Shown piece after piece: positions 36,201-43,443 of a stretch of 64,000 bases of DNA. How positions within the stretch are numbered: position 1 is the first letter of the stretch; each line of letters begins with the position of its first letter. Where the stretch lies: assembly GCA_017430085.1 (NCBI GenBank), contig JAFRNR010000023.1:44787-108786 (forward strand). The letters are read 5' to 3'. The notes beneath the pieces are model-generated. The model was not told the origin of the DNA, made no database searches, and was given only the letters and a program-made list of their open reading frames with translations. Source of the stretch: Lachnospiraceae bacterium. GTDB lineage: Bacteria > Bacillota > Clostridia > Lachnospirales > Lachnospiraceae. A program made the position numbers and the translations under genes.

Positions 36201-38121
36201 CCGGAATGCCCCAGGAGGAGAAGTCGGAAGCCTGGACCACGCCGTCGGAGATGTCGACGTCAGACGCTTCGAGCTTGTCCGTGATCGTCATCGTGCCGGT
36301 GTAGTACGTCAGGCCGTCTTCCGTTTCCGCCTCTTCGGACTGCGCCAGGATCGCTTCGCCGTCCGCCAGAGGGATCAGGACGACGGGGGCCGTCTGCGTG
36401 TAATCCTGCAGGTTCATGCCGATCATGTCGGCCTTGTTGTTCATGATGATCACGCCGATCGCGCCCTGCGCCACGGCCGCTTCCGCCTTCACGTAGAAGG
36501 AGGAACTGCCGCGCCAGCAGAGGGCGACCTTGCCGGCCAGCACTTCGCTGCCCAGCTGGGCGAAATCGTCGTTTTCGGTACCGATCGCGCTCGCGCCGGT
36601 ATCGCTGTCGGCGGACGTCAGCGGCGTAACGCCTGCACTGTCGACCAGCACGTATTCGACCGGGTTCTGAGGAGCCAGGGTCGCGATCGGTTCGTTCGTA
36701 TACTGGCTCTCATTGTAAAACACGGCCAGATCGCCGAACTTGATCGGCATGCCGGTCGTGCCGGCGTTGTCCACGGAAGCCACGGTCAGGGCGTTCGGGA
36801 AGGAGCCCGGGGAGCCGACCGTGTCCTGCTTGACGTCGTCCGCGTAAATATAGCCGTACATGTCGGTGGAGGCCGCATCCGGGTAAGGCGTGTCATACCA
36901 GGAATACGCATTGCCGGCGGAAATGGCAACGACCATGCCGTTTTCGACCAGCATGTCCATGACGTCTTCATAGCCGTCGGAGAAGGTCTTGCCTGCCACG
37001 CCGGAGCCGAGGGACAGGTTGGCGGAATCCGCGCCGAGGATGATGGCGTCTTCAATGGCGTCCATGTAGTCCGAATCGGCGGTGCCGGTGGAGTTGAACA
37101 CCTTCATGGTAAGGATCTGCGCATCCGGGGCCATGCCCTGGACGATCACGCTGTCCAGCGCCAGTTCGTAACCGTCTTCGGTCGGGATGTACTTGTTGGC
37201 AGCGGCGATGCCCGCGACGTGAGAGCCGTGGTTGGAGGCGTTGTCGTTCAGGTGCGAGCTGTCATAGTTGTTGGAGGCGTAGTTGTAGCGGAAGGGGAGC
37301 TTCGCGTTGATGTAGGCCTGGGCGGCATTGATCGGCCGGTTCAGCTGATTCGCCACTTCGGCGATCTTGGCTTCGTCCAGCAGGTCCAGGGACGCCAGGT
37401 ACTCTTCCTCGCTGAGGCCGGCGGCCTCGGCGTTCTGAGCCAGGGAATACGCAAAAGCGCCTTCGTCGAACGACAGGTGGTCCGCGTCGATACCGGTGTC
37501 GATGATGGCGATCCGGCTGCCGGCGCCGGTGTAGCCAGCGGCCCAGGCGATATTGGTGCCCGTCATCAGGGCGGACGTGGCGGTCTGCGGTTCGACCGTT
37601 TCGTCCTCGTCCAGCTCATAAATGTTTTCGATGAAAACATTCTTGACGCCGGGGACGGCCTTGATGGCATCGATCTGGCCGTACAGCACGTTAGCGGAAA
37701 TGATGTTGGCTACCAGAGTCAGGTTGACCTTGACATCCAGTCTGCAACCGAGCACGTTTCCGATCCGGGCCGCCATCTCCGCCTGTTCGCTCTTCAGCTC
37801 CTGGCGGTAGGCCTTCGCCTGCTCATTGTAGGCGATGCGGTCCAGACTGTAGCCGGCCGCGATCGTGGAGGCCTTTTCCAGCACGATGGATACGCGGACC
37901 GTGTCCGCCGCGCTGTACTTCTCCACAACGGGGGCTTCGGGGATCTCCTGCAGCTTCTGCGACTGCAGCGTGCCGGGATCCACCGGAGTGAGTTCGAGTT
38001 CTTCCAGAGCAGGCGCTGCTTCTTCGGCTCTCGCCAAAGAAACGGGTGTCAGCAGGGCGACGGACATTGCCAGTGCCAGCACCACGGAAAGAAGACGCCT
38101 GTACAGGTGTGAATTCTTCAT
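30256..38121 (-). CDS. Giant secreted subtilisin-family (S8) protease, 2,621 residues (paralogue)
   Basis: Signal peptide at 1-32 (MKNSHLYRRLLSVVLALAMS..). The triad is intact: Asp208 (IAIIDTGID), His298 (SNHGSHVAG) and Ser681 (GTSMAAPQVAG), with a PA-type insert between. A dockerin-like pair lies at about 850-920 (DVNRDEVTDEADAQAIL; DVDGDRAITTVDARLIL). In the first dockerin half the usual Gly is Glu, so calcium binding may be altered. Then come Big_2-like domains (KVTIKIT-type strands around 1600 and 1900), a single choice-of-anchor-J domain at about 1990-2143, a cohesin-like domain at about 2213-2305 and the shared C-terminal module to IYFNKVD. It is colinear with the downstream 3,255-residue paralogue except for fewer adhesion domains, so the pair arose by tandem duplication with loss or gain of modules. 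Same inferred role: surface proteolysis. Confidence 0.92.
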   Translation of the reverse strand: MKNSHLYRRLLSVVLALAMSVALLTPVSLARAEEAAPALEELELTPVDPGTLQSQKLQEIPEAPVVEKYSAADTVRVSIVLEKASTIAAGYSLDRIAYNEQAKAYRQELKSEQAEMAARIGNVLGCRLDVKVNLTLVANIISANVLYGQIDAIKAVPGVKNVFIENIYELDEDETVEPQTATSALMTGTNIAWAAGYTGAGSRIAIIDTGIDADHLSFDEGAFAYSLAQNAEAAGLSEEEYLASLDLLDEAKIAEVANQLNRPINAAQAYINAKLPFRYNYASNNYDSSHLNDNASNHGSHVAGIAAANKYIPTEDGYELALDSVIVQGMAPDAQILTMKVFNSTGTADSDYMDAIEDAIILGADSANLSLGSGVAGKTFSDGYEDVMDMLVENGMVVAISAGNAYSWYDTPYPDAASTDMYGYIYADDVKQDTVGSPGSFPNALTVASVDNAGTTGMPIKFGDLAVFYNESQYTNEPIATLAPQNPVEYVLVDSAGVTPLTSADSDTGASAIGTENDDFAQLGSEVLAGKVALCWRGSSSFYVKAEAAVAQGAIGVIIMNNKADMIGMNLQDYTQTAPVVLIPLADGEAILAQSEEAETEDGLTYYTGTMTITDKLEASDVDISDGVVQASDFSSWGIPESLIMKPEIMAPGGNIYSVNGASLGDNVTAHDQYIAYSGTSMAAPQVAGMAAVMAQYIRENDLVEKTGLSARQLTNSLLMGTAVPVYDSYGDYWSVLKVGAGLANVGNAVMATSYILMDEDATLFPDSAADGKVKAELGDDPERTGEYSYGFTVYPMGESKEFTLRTDIFTQWLAGDGGYGMLQDYATILLGSETTYEINGVTYEDTIALDADVNRDEVTDEADAQAILDHITGAAAEDAPFDADAADVDGDRAITTVDARLILEAAATPVVEITEPAHVTVNIKLDPADVAFLNDYFTGGFFVEGYTYLEPVATEEGALTDVIQSVPILGFCGSWTDAAMFDRTSVIDQAYGTGRLPYLANTNINFMTLKKEDGSTQTYRINPYAIEDEYPAGREAINSSDTVSSVSYLNIRHMGATFFAVQDEDGTVLYAGEVPLRNEGYAPYYYVNGEVWRDYNVRNGSVNKSLSNLGLEDGQMVTIGFYGIPEYYAIKEAVEASEKPETDALTVEQFAALLEDGAFGEGAAAVKYKMTVDNEAPVANAVYHDMVNGDLKAVVSDNNYVAYVALTNISGTTKYFEAVPEQTEAGAQIDIPLTLEGQVLPSKVTLLICDYAGNEAAYQFNLGGADVDYGGTMIAFTNGTNFPGSGNRALQIDPATVNHTLRPAVDFGAELFAPLDFAVTAAEYVDGYVFMAADDGRMYAGEFTSLNEAGVAGNFSDVTVKILDMAFNYADSTLYAIDDIGMLYSVDLVTGALTEVALIESGTLTFNVLAIDDDGTFYTANKGNNSTAASSAALYTFTLDDVVDGSVTPVKVGNLRAHNQSNGGALAWDHDQDILYFISCHTNGNSASNALYTVNLETGKADKANSSGANLYNYFSGLFIVPGKNSVIHPTDTATGIEVSPAALTLLKGQTYTGVEAVVYPWNLTDKTVTWESEDPAIAAYNNGKVIGVSVGETRLIATTAAEPHLTAEIPVTVKEAPVAELRGIIWDEQGRGNAASFRTNATEAWESASADLGQLRWGVLADDKLYGSTDEELFMVDADTYDVISLGGIVLDWVPSDAAALPADMAEALELGRVVGFCQNGYGNLLELLNPEEGSLARLVMSDLDPVFDTDPPCVIAYIGRGEFYQSADDAGYVFMTESGNVYLLAITMDGSIACGALGATGIDLTGAGDVSNSVWASLVYDDETGFLYLSHYDGEDDYAWLYAIDAADPAANARLGHFKADVWPVVGLYEYVPTTDLKMTVNPLNVTVFAGASAEISVKIKNGATNTYTAEVVDEEVAQFEDGVVTGVAPGKTKIKITTVDTNEAGDHLTATVNVTVREAFNPGTGEPTDPGTYPEPDPRITGVKQGFYFETDPEAEDWIFWDRDGDGYTWEWGTGSSFVTYEGEGIIHSASYVNNVGALHPDNFAISPALDLSGLTDANISLYACGQDASYAAEKFALYAGTTNDPSQMTKISETFTATSSMKQYLASLKDFAGEEKVYVAIRHFNVTDMFYLNVDAVELLTADGSGTGREPAPAPEFALTRSEDAAAIKIGTEVFRMDAPATTQEADGGLNRVTGEAGTKARPVKGSRGGDGSAEDGIVTVTLTEDVNVTNGLIAVEYDPELLTYDHADSPLLQYVSWNEADGVVYFAYASAFPVPAGEVLTNIYFTYTEAALETEIHVTTMERNDDTAVDEEPAVIKIGATVIINGVTLGLDGRLAMNMYITAPQSAATATMTFRGQNEDEVTFELIRDKDHFFNAKTGQFRLAYKNIAAKEMTCPVELKVFDADGSQMALVRSNGEAVEGNVFSFRVVDWANATIANENSTEAAVNLAKALLNYGGAAQEYFEFKLDDNANPEGYLAEETAAVEADPALDGTIPEDAKALFGYAGLTLNLEGDTELRIYFTKDVTAVDDAGIKLPLKTQGKKKYVSIPNIASVDLDALYPLTISLDGQERVFTLAALTYANKILAAGSNEKLMTVMKALYIYNEMAEIYFNKVD

Positions 38122-38235
38122 TCTTTCTTTCTCCTTTTTGTTTTTTGACCGGCGCGGAAACGCCGGTATGCAAACAGACCTCGACCCGGACCTGTTCCGC
38201 TACAGGCCTTCGACGATATCTGCTACGTTCTTCTC
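38122..38235 (-). ncRNA. Structured 5' leader of the 2,621-residue subtilase gene
   Basis: Colinear with the leader at 29954-30060. It has the hairpin CCGGCG-TTTCCG-CGCCGG (38149-38166), GCGGAACAGGTCCGG further upstream, GCAGATATCGTC near the 5' end, and AAAGGAGAAAGAAAGA before the ATG. Sequence between the hairpins has diverged while the hairpin and the GGAACAGGTCC block are kept. Confidence 0.5.
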
Positions 38236-38246
38236 ACCAAGAAACA

Positions 38247-38275
38247 ATGATACAGGTTTTTCTCATAATTCTCAA
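38247..38275 (-). promoter_or_regulatory. Promoter of the 2,621-residue subtilase gene
   Basis: TTGAGA (38270-38275), 17 bases, TATCAT (38247-38252) on the minus strand. It aligns with the paralogue's promoter. From here to the helicase terminator (38276-38435) I see nothing else. Confidence 0.6.
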
Positions 38276-38435
38276 TAGGGAAAAACGCCGGTTTCGGGGC
38301 AGCGGGGAAGGGGGAAAAGCAGAAGGCATATAAATATAAAAAATTGTATCTGTTTCGGGATTTTGCGGACAGATTCGGCGCGTTTTGTACAAATTACACG
38401 AAAATTCTTCTGTTGTGAAAACGTTTGTGACAGAC

Positions 38436-38477
38436 AAAAAGCCTCAAAAGCATCCTTCCGGACGGTTCTGAGGCTTT
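38436..38477 (-). terminator. Terminator of the cyclophilin-helicase operon
   Basis: AAAGCCTCA and TGAGGCTTT arms (about 38439-38477) with a 22-base loop, then TTTTTG on the minus strand, starting directly after the helicase stop codon. Confidence 0.75.
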
Positions 38478-38480
38478 CGT

Positions 38481-40922
38481 TTACTTACGAAATCGGTTTC
38501 GTTCGCGCTTGAAGCAATTGTCGCAAAGACGGTACGGATAATTCCACGGCAGGGCCCTTCCGCAGCGCGGGCATTTCTTGCCGCTTAAGGACTGGCGGGC
38601 CAGGATATCGGTCATCTGCCCGGAGATCAGGTTCTTGCGCGCCATGATCTCTCCGCGGAATTCCGTGTGGCCGAACTTCTCGCAGTAGCCGTACAGAAGG
38701 TCGCACAGGCGGAAAGACTGCTCCAGCTCGTTCATGTTGTCCTGGTTCCGGATCTCGTCCTCTTCGGGCAGCGAGCGTTCCACCGGGAAGACCGCGCCGG
38801 CCGCTTCCTTCGCGCACATCGCGCGCCAGACGTAGAGCAGTTCCTCGTCCTCTTCGTCGAAGGTCATGCTGATGCAGTCGTAGAGGAAGCGTTTGTCCTC
38901 CGAGAGGTCGCTGATCATTTTGCAGAGTTTCAGCATGCGCGCGGGGTCCGCACGCGTGTAGCCGGGTTTGATCTCGATCTGGATCCAGCGCTGGATGATC
39001 TCCACGAGCGGCGCGTCCACGCCCAGCAGGGATTCGGGGAAATCGATCACCGCGCTCCTGACCGCGTCGCTGCGCGTCTCCAGCGCTTCGCGGATGCGGG
39101 GCTTGCCTTCCGGGCTGTTCACGAGGCCTTCGGGGTAGATCCCGTAGCGGCCTGCGCGGCCTGCGATCTGCTTGATCTCCTCGGTTTTGAGCGGCCGCAC
39201 CTCGTAGCCGTCGAATTTCTCCTGTTCCAGGAAGATGATGCGGCGGATGGGCAGGTTCATGCCCATGCCGATGGCGTCCGTGGCCACAACGACGTCCGTA
39301 TCGCCCCCCGCGAACAGTTTCGCCTGCTCCCGGCGCACGTCATAGGGCAGCGCGCCATAGACGACGCTGCAGCGGTAGCCCCGCTGCTGGAGGTAGGCCC
39401 CCACGCCGTGGACGCTCTTCTTGGAGAAGACGATCAGCGCGTCGCCGGGGAGCACGTCGCTGTCCAGCGTGAATTCCGCGCGCTCCACTTTGAGCGGCGT
39501 CATGCGGCGGTGCTGCACGATCTCGTAGGTGTCGCCGCAGTCTTTGATCAGGCGGACCAGCAGGTTTTTGGCGATCGGGGCCGCGCAGACGTGCACTTCC
39601 CCCGCGCAGACGCCCAGGACCGCCCGGGTCCAGGCGCCGCCGCGGTCCGGGTCGCCGATCATCTGGGCCTCGTCGATCACCGCGACCTCGTATTCGCGCT
39701 CCGTGTTCAGCATCTCTACCGTGGACGCCTGATACCGCGCGCCGGCGACCTCCAGGCGCTCCTCTCCGGTCACCAGGCTGCAGGGGCAGCCCGCCTCGTT
39801 CAGCGCCTCGTACTGCTCGAAGGCGAGCAGGCGGAGCGGGCCCAGGTAGATGCCGTTTTCCGCGGTCTTCAGGGCCTCGATGGCGTCGTGCGTCTTGCCG
39901 GAGTTGGTGGGGCCGATGTGCAGCACGAAGTGGCGTGACATCGCGCGCGCCAGCGGGAAGAAATCGATGTAATTCTCGGGGATGGAATTGACGATGGCCG
40001 TGCGGATGGCCGCGTTGCGCCGTTTCCGGTCGTTGCGCTCCTTGTTTTTCGCGCGCGCCTCCTCCAGCGCCGCATCGCGGTCCCGGCGGATCTCCGCTTC
40101 ATAGGCCGCAGTCAGGGTCTTGAAGCGGTCGCGGGTCACTTCGCAGCGGTAGTCCGGGACGAAATCCAGATGATAGCCGGCCTTGTCCGGGCCCGGGTCT
40201 TTCCCCACGCGGTAGAATTTCTGCAGGCTGTAAGCCAGGCGGATCTTCCCGGCCAGGTGCAGGAGCCCGATCTCCTCGCGGGTGTAGCACTCCTTCAGGG
40301 ACTCCAGTTCGTCCGCGTTGTGGCGGCCGTAGAGTTTGCCGGGCTCGCCGTCGTAGGGGACGGCGGCGGCCTGCTCTTTCAGCTGCGCCTCCTGCCGGGC
40401 TTTGGCCTCTTCGCGGTCGCGCTGGTAGCGGTCGCGTTCGGAAAGGACGAAGTCCGCCGCGTCGCCGTAGCGGTCCGTCAGTTCGGCCAGGGTCAGGGCC
40501 CAGAGGTCGGCCGGGAAAAGGACTTCCAGCGGGGAGTCCAACGGAAGCTTGACGTCTTTGCGCAGGTGCTCCGCGAGTTCCCGCGGGCGGGAAAAGCCCG
40601 CGCGGAAGCCCCGGGCGAACGCAGCACCGGCCACTTCCTTTAATATATAGTCCCAGGCGGCCCGCAGCGTTTCCTGCGCGCCTTCGTGGGCCGGCGGGAC
40701 GCCGGGCAGGCCGCCATAGATCAGGTCGGAGACCGACAGCTCCGCCTCCGCGGGCTCGTCCCATACCAAAGAGGCGAGGAACGCCCCCAGGCAGTCCCTC
40801 ACCGCCGTCCGCTGCGCCTGCAGCTCTTCTTCCGCGATATCCGCCGCCGCGCAGTACTGCGCCAGCGCCAGCAGCGGGGCTTTTTTCGGATTCAGGCCCC
40901 GCGTCAGTTTATAATCCCTCAT
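38481..40922 (-). CDS. Suv3-like DExH-box RNA helicase with C-terminal zinc ribbon
   Basis: 813 residues. The N-terminal 300 residues are helical and charged, with a long coiled-coil-like stretch (SERDRYQRDREEAKARQEAQ; EEARAKNKERNDRKRRN). The helicase core then begins with HFVLHIGPTNSGKTHDA (Walker A at 337-344), GPLRLLAFEQYEALN, and DEAQ at 417-420, a DExH/Q box as in Suv3. Motif VI-like QIAGRAGRYG follows. The end has CPRCG...CDNC, a four-cysteine zinc site. Suv3 helicases unwind RNA 3'-5' and in mitochondria work with an exoribonuclease, so an RNA-decay role is inferred here. Start at ATG 40922, 16 bases after the cyclophilin stop, implies one transcript. The ribosome binding site (GAGGGA) is unusually close to the ATG. 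Confidence 0.85.
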   Translation of the reverse strand: MRDYKLTRGLNPKKAPLLALAQYCAAADIAEEELQAQRTAVRDCLGAFLASLVWDEPAEAELSVSDLIYGGLPGVPPAHEGAQETLRAAWDYILKEVAGAAFARGFRAGFSRPRELAEHLRKDVKLPLDSPLEVLFPADLWALTLAELTDRYGDAADFVLSERDRYQRDREEAKARQEAQLKEQAAAVPYDGEPGKLYGRHNADELESLKECYTREEIGLLHLAGKIRLAYSLQKFYRVGKDPGPDKAGYHLDFVPDYRCEVTRDRFKTLTAAYEAEIRRDRDAALEEARAKNKERNDRKRRNAAIRTAIVNSIPENYIDFFPLARAMSRHFVLHIGPTNSGKTHDAIEALKTAENGIYLGPLRLLAFEQYEALNEAGCPCSLVTGEERLEVAGARYQASTVEMLNTEREYEVAVIDEAQMIGDPDRGGAWTRAVLGVCAGEVHVCAAPIAKNLLVRLIKDCGDTYEIVQHRRMTPLKVERAEFTLDSDVLPGDALIVFSKKSVHGVGAYLQQRGYRCSVVYGALPYDVRREQAKLFAGGDTDVVVATDAIGMGMNLPIRRIIFLEQEKFDGYEVRPLKTEEIKQIAGRAGRYGIYPEGLVNSPEGKPRIREALETRSDAVRSAVIDFPESLLGVDAPLVEIIQRWIQIEIKPGYTRADPARMLKLCKMISDLSEDKRFLYDCISMTFDEEDEELLYVWRAMCAKEAAGAVFPVERSLPEEDEIRNQDNMNELEQSFRLCDLLYGYCEKFGHTEFRGEIMARKNLISGQMTDILARQSLSGKKCPRCGRALPWNYPYRLCDNCFKRERNRFRK

Positions 40923-40938
40923 TCCCTCAATTCGCTGC

Positions 40939-41523
40939 TCAATCCGTAATGACGATCTTTTCGATCACCGGCTGCTGATCCGCCGGGATCGTCCCGTTGT
41001 TGTCGGTCGGCTTCGCGTCCTTCGCGATCTTCTTCACGATATCCAGGCCCTCGGTCACCTTCCCGAACGCGGCATAATTCCCGTCCAGATGCGGCGCCTC
41101 GCCCACCATGATGAAGAACTGGGAGGTCGCGCTGTCCTTCTTCGTGGTCCGCGCCATCGAAATGACCCCGTCCACGTGCTTGATGGGGTTCTCCACCCCA
41201 TTCGAACTGAATTCGCCCTTGATGGCCACCGGCTTGATCTTGCTGTCCGCGTTCGCCGCCCCGCCCTGGATCATGAACCCGTCGATGATCCGGTGGAACG
41301 TCAGCCCGTCGTAAAATCCCTGCTGCGCCAGACTGATGAAATTCGCCACCGTGATCGGCGCGACTTCCTCATACAGTTCCAGCTTCACGGTCCCGTAATC
41401 CCTGATCGTAATCTCCGCGTGGCGCGTTTTGCCCCACTCGCTTTCCGTCTTTTTCTCCCCGCCGCAGGCGCAGAGCGAAAGCGCCGTCACAGCCGCCAGT
41501 ATCAGTAAAACAGCCTTTTTCAT
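40939..41523 (-). CDS. Lipoprotein peptidyl-prolyl cis-trans isomerase (cyclophilin type)
   Basis: 194 residues. A lipoprotein signal MKKAVLLILAAVTALSLCAC gives a lipobox (SLCA-C), so the enzyme is anchored outside the membrane. The cyclophilin fold is clear: ITVANFISLAQQGFYDGLTF, HRIIDGFMIQGG, SQFFIMVGEAPHLDGNYAAFGKVTEG. Catalytic-type residues (FHRI..F.IQGG; SQFFI) are present. It catalyses prolyl isomerisation during folding of exported proteins, plausibly relevant to a cell that exports giant proline-containing proteins. Good promoter and AGGAGG. The helicase gene follows after 16 bases. Typical length for bacterial extracytoplasmic cyclophilins. Confidence 0.92.
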   Translation of the reverse strand: MKKAVLLILAAVTALSLCACGGEKKTESEWGKTRHAEITIRDYGTVKLELYEEVAPITVANFISLAQQGFYDGLTFHRIIDGFMIQGGAANADSKIKPVAIKGEFSSNGVENPIKHVDGVISMARTTKKDSATSQFFIMVGEAPHLDGNYAAFGKVTEGLDIVKKIAKDAKPTDNNGTIPADQQPVIEKIVITD

Positions 41524-41557
41524 GTCCTATTTCCTCCTGCGCCTTCCGCGCTGTTCC

Positions 41558-41586
41558 AGTGTACCATTTTTCCGCCCGCTCCGCAA
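41558..41586 (-). promoter_or_regulatory. Promoter of the cyclophilin-helicase operon
   Basis: TTGCGG (41581-41586), 17 bases, TACACT (41558-41563) on the minus strand, about 35 bases before the cyclophilin ATG. Confidence 0.55.
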
Positions 41587-41683
41587 GGGGGCAGGTGGGT
41601 TACGGGGACGGTTCTCTTAACCCACCTTGAGCCTGCCCCCTGTGGGTTACGGTGGGTTACAGGGACGGTTCTCTTAACCCACC
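41587..41683. repeat. Two family-A palindromic repeats (GGGTTA arms)
   Basis: Copy 1: GGTGGGTTA (41594-41602), core CGGGGACGGTTCTCT, TAACCCACC (41618-41626), with outer arms GGGGGCAGG/CCTGCCCCC (41587-41595, 41632-41640). Copy 2: GGTGGGTTA (41651-41659), core CAGGGACGGTTCTCT, TAACCCACC (41675-41683). They lie between two divergent promoters. Confidence 0.85.
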
Positions 41684-41717
41684 CTCAGCCCGCCCCCCCT
41701 TGCAGTTTGCTGCATTT

Positions 41718-41726
41718 TGCTATAAT
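41718..41726 (+). promoter_or_regulatory. Extended -10 promoter of the antiporter gene
   Basis: TGCTATAAT at 41718-41726. A TTGCAG at 41700-41705 is only 15 bases from it, so the extended -10 probably carries the promoter. Confidence 0.5.
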
Positions 41727-41778
41727 ATAGACACAGGTGTATATATTTATGATCCGTCGTTTCAAAGGAGCGTGTTCC

Positions 41779-43443
41779 ATGTCTGATCAACGTCCGGGCG
41801 TTTTCCGCCGTTTCCTGCCGCACCTGATCGTGCTGGCGGGGATCATCGTTTTAGCAATCGTTTCTTTCAATACTCCAAACAGCGTGGCGGAGGATTATGC
41901 GCCGCGCGCGTACGCGAGTTTCTGGTCCCTGCTGCCGCCGCTGGTCGCCATCACGCTGGCGTTCATCACGAAGGAGGTGTACTCCTCGCTGTTCATGGGC
42001 GTCGCGGTCGGCGCGTTCCTGTACGCGGGCGGCAACGCGGAGCTGGCGCTCAATACAATGCTGTTCCATGAGAGCGGCGGTCTGATCGCCGGGATCACGG
42101 ACGGCTCGCATGCCCGCATCCTGGTCTTCGTGATCCTGCTGGGCACGCTCGTGGTGCTGATGAACCGCTCCGGCGGGGCGGCCGCGTTCGGGCGATGGGC
42201 CGAAAAACGCATCAAATCCCGCGCCGGCGCGCAGATCGCCACGGCCGTGATGGGCATCATGATCTTCGTGGACGACGGCTTCAACTGCATGACCGTCGGC
42301 TCCGTGATGCGGCCGATCACCGACTCGCACCGCGTTTCCCGCGCCAAGCTGGCGTACCTGATCGACGCCACCGCCGCCCCGATCTGCATCATCGCCCCGA
42401 TCTCCTGCTGGGCCGCCGCCGTCTCCTACTCCATCCCGGAGGAATACGGCATCAACGGCTTCCAGATGTTCCTGCATACGATCCCGTACAACCTCTACGC
42501 GCTGACCACGCTCCTGATGGTCTTCCTGCTCGCCCGCACGAACTTCGATTACGGCAAAATGCGCCTGCACGAGCAGCGCGCGGCCGCCGACGAGGGCCTG
42601 ACGATGGGCGAGCCGCCGTACTCCGAGGAGCAGAAAAAGCCCGCGGGCGAAGGCCGGCTCTCCAACCTGCTGATCCCGGTGGCGACGCTGATCGTCACCT
42701 GCGTGCTGTTCATGGCCTACACCGGCGGCGGTTTCTCCGGCACGCCGTTCCTGCGGTCGTTCGAGAACGCGGACTCCGCGTCTGCTCTGGTCATGGGCTC
42801 GCTGGTCACGGTGCTGCTCACGCTCTGGCTGTACATGGCGCGCGGCGTCATCAAATTCAAGGATTTCATGGAAAGCTTCGCGGCGGGCTTCCGCTCGTTC
42901 TGCGCGCCCATGATCATCCTGATCCTGTCCTGGAACCTGTCCGGCGTGACAAGCCTGCTGGGGGCCGATGAATTCGTGCACGGGGTCGTGGAATCCTCCG
43001 CGGCGTCGCTGCAGATCTTCATCCCGTTCGTGATCTTCCTGTTCTCCGTGTTCCTGGCCTTTTCGACCGGGACCAGCTGGGGGACGTTCACGATCCTGAT
43101 CCCGATCGTCTGCGCCATCTTCCCGGCCGATTCGGAGATGCTGGTGCTCTCCGTGGCCGCCTGCCTGTCCGGCGCGGTCTGCGGCGACCACTGCTCGCCC
43201 ATCTCGGACACCACGATCATGTCCTCCGCCGGCGCTCAGTGCAACCACATGGACCACGTCTCCACCCAGCTCCCCTACGCCTTCACCGCCGCCGGCGTCA
43301 GCGCCGTCGGCTACCTGATCGCCGGCCTGATCTGCTACTCCGCTGAAAGCGCCGTCGCCATGCTCGCCACGCCGCTCACGCTGGCCGCGATGGCAGGCGT
43401 GCTGCTCCTGGTGCGGAGGCGCGCGCAGAAGAAAGTGGGTTAA
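41779..43443 (+). CDS. NhaC-type Na+/H+ antiporter family membrane protein
   Basis: 554 residues from ATG 41779 (MSDQRPGVFRRF), chosen because AAAGGAG sits 8 bases upstream. The longer frame from 41737 has no such site. About a dozen hydrophobic segments alternate with charged loops. Segments such as SLLPPLVAITLAFITKEVYS, SVMRPITDSHRVSRAKLAYL, APICIIAPISCWAAAVSY and STGTSWGTFTILIPIVCAIF match the NhaC-like family, in which conserved Asp residues move Na+ and H+ in exchange. True substrate is unproven; related proteins in Clostridia can carry organic acids or amines. The last codons and stop (GTG GGT TAA) are supplied by a palindromic repeat. The amidohydrolase gene follows 68 bases later and may share its transcript. 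Confidence 0.85.
   Translation: MSDQRPGVFRRFLPHLIVLAGIIVLAIVSFNTPNSVAEDYAPRAYASFWSLLPPLVAITLAFITKEVYSSLFMGVAVGAFLYAGGNAELALNTMLFHESGGLIAGITDGSHARILVFVILLGTLVVLMNRSGGAAAFGRWAEKRIKSRAGAQIATAVMGIMIFVDDGFNCMTVGSVMRPITDSHRVSRAKLAYLIDATAAPICIIAPISCWAAAVSYSIPEEYGINGFQMFLHTIPYNLYALTTLLMVFLLARTNFDYGKMRLHEQRAAADEGLTMGEPPYSEEQKKPAGEGRLSNLLIPVATLIVTCVLFMAYTGGGFSGTPFLRSFENADSASALVMGSLVTVLLTLWLYMARGVIKFKDFMESFAAGFRSFCAPMIILILSWNLSGVTSLLGADEFVHGVVESSAASLQIFIPFVIFLFSVFLAFSTGTSWGTFTILIPIVCAIFPADSEMLVLSVAACLSGAVCGDHCSPISDTTIMSSAGAQCNHMDHVSTQLPYAFTAAGVSAVGYLIAGLICYSAESAVAMLATPLTLAAMAGVLLLVRRRAQKKVG

Noticed and set aside
20084..38112. Very long plus-strand frames opposite both subtilase genes (2,557, 1,076 and 1,296 codons)
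   Set aside because: Same explanation; they appear in corresponding places on both paralogues only because the coding strands are paralogous.
29954..38235. Known riboswitch (for example c-di-GMP type) in the subtilase leaders
   Set aside because: I could not match the conserved core of any riboswitch I know; only the shared hairpin and GGAACAGGTCC block are supported.
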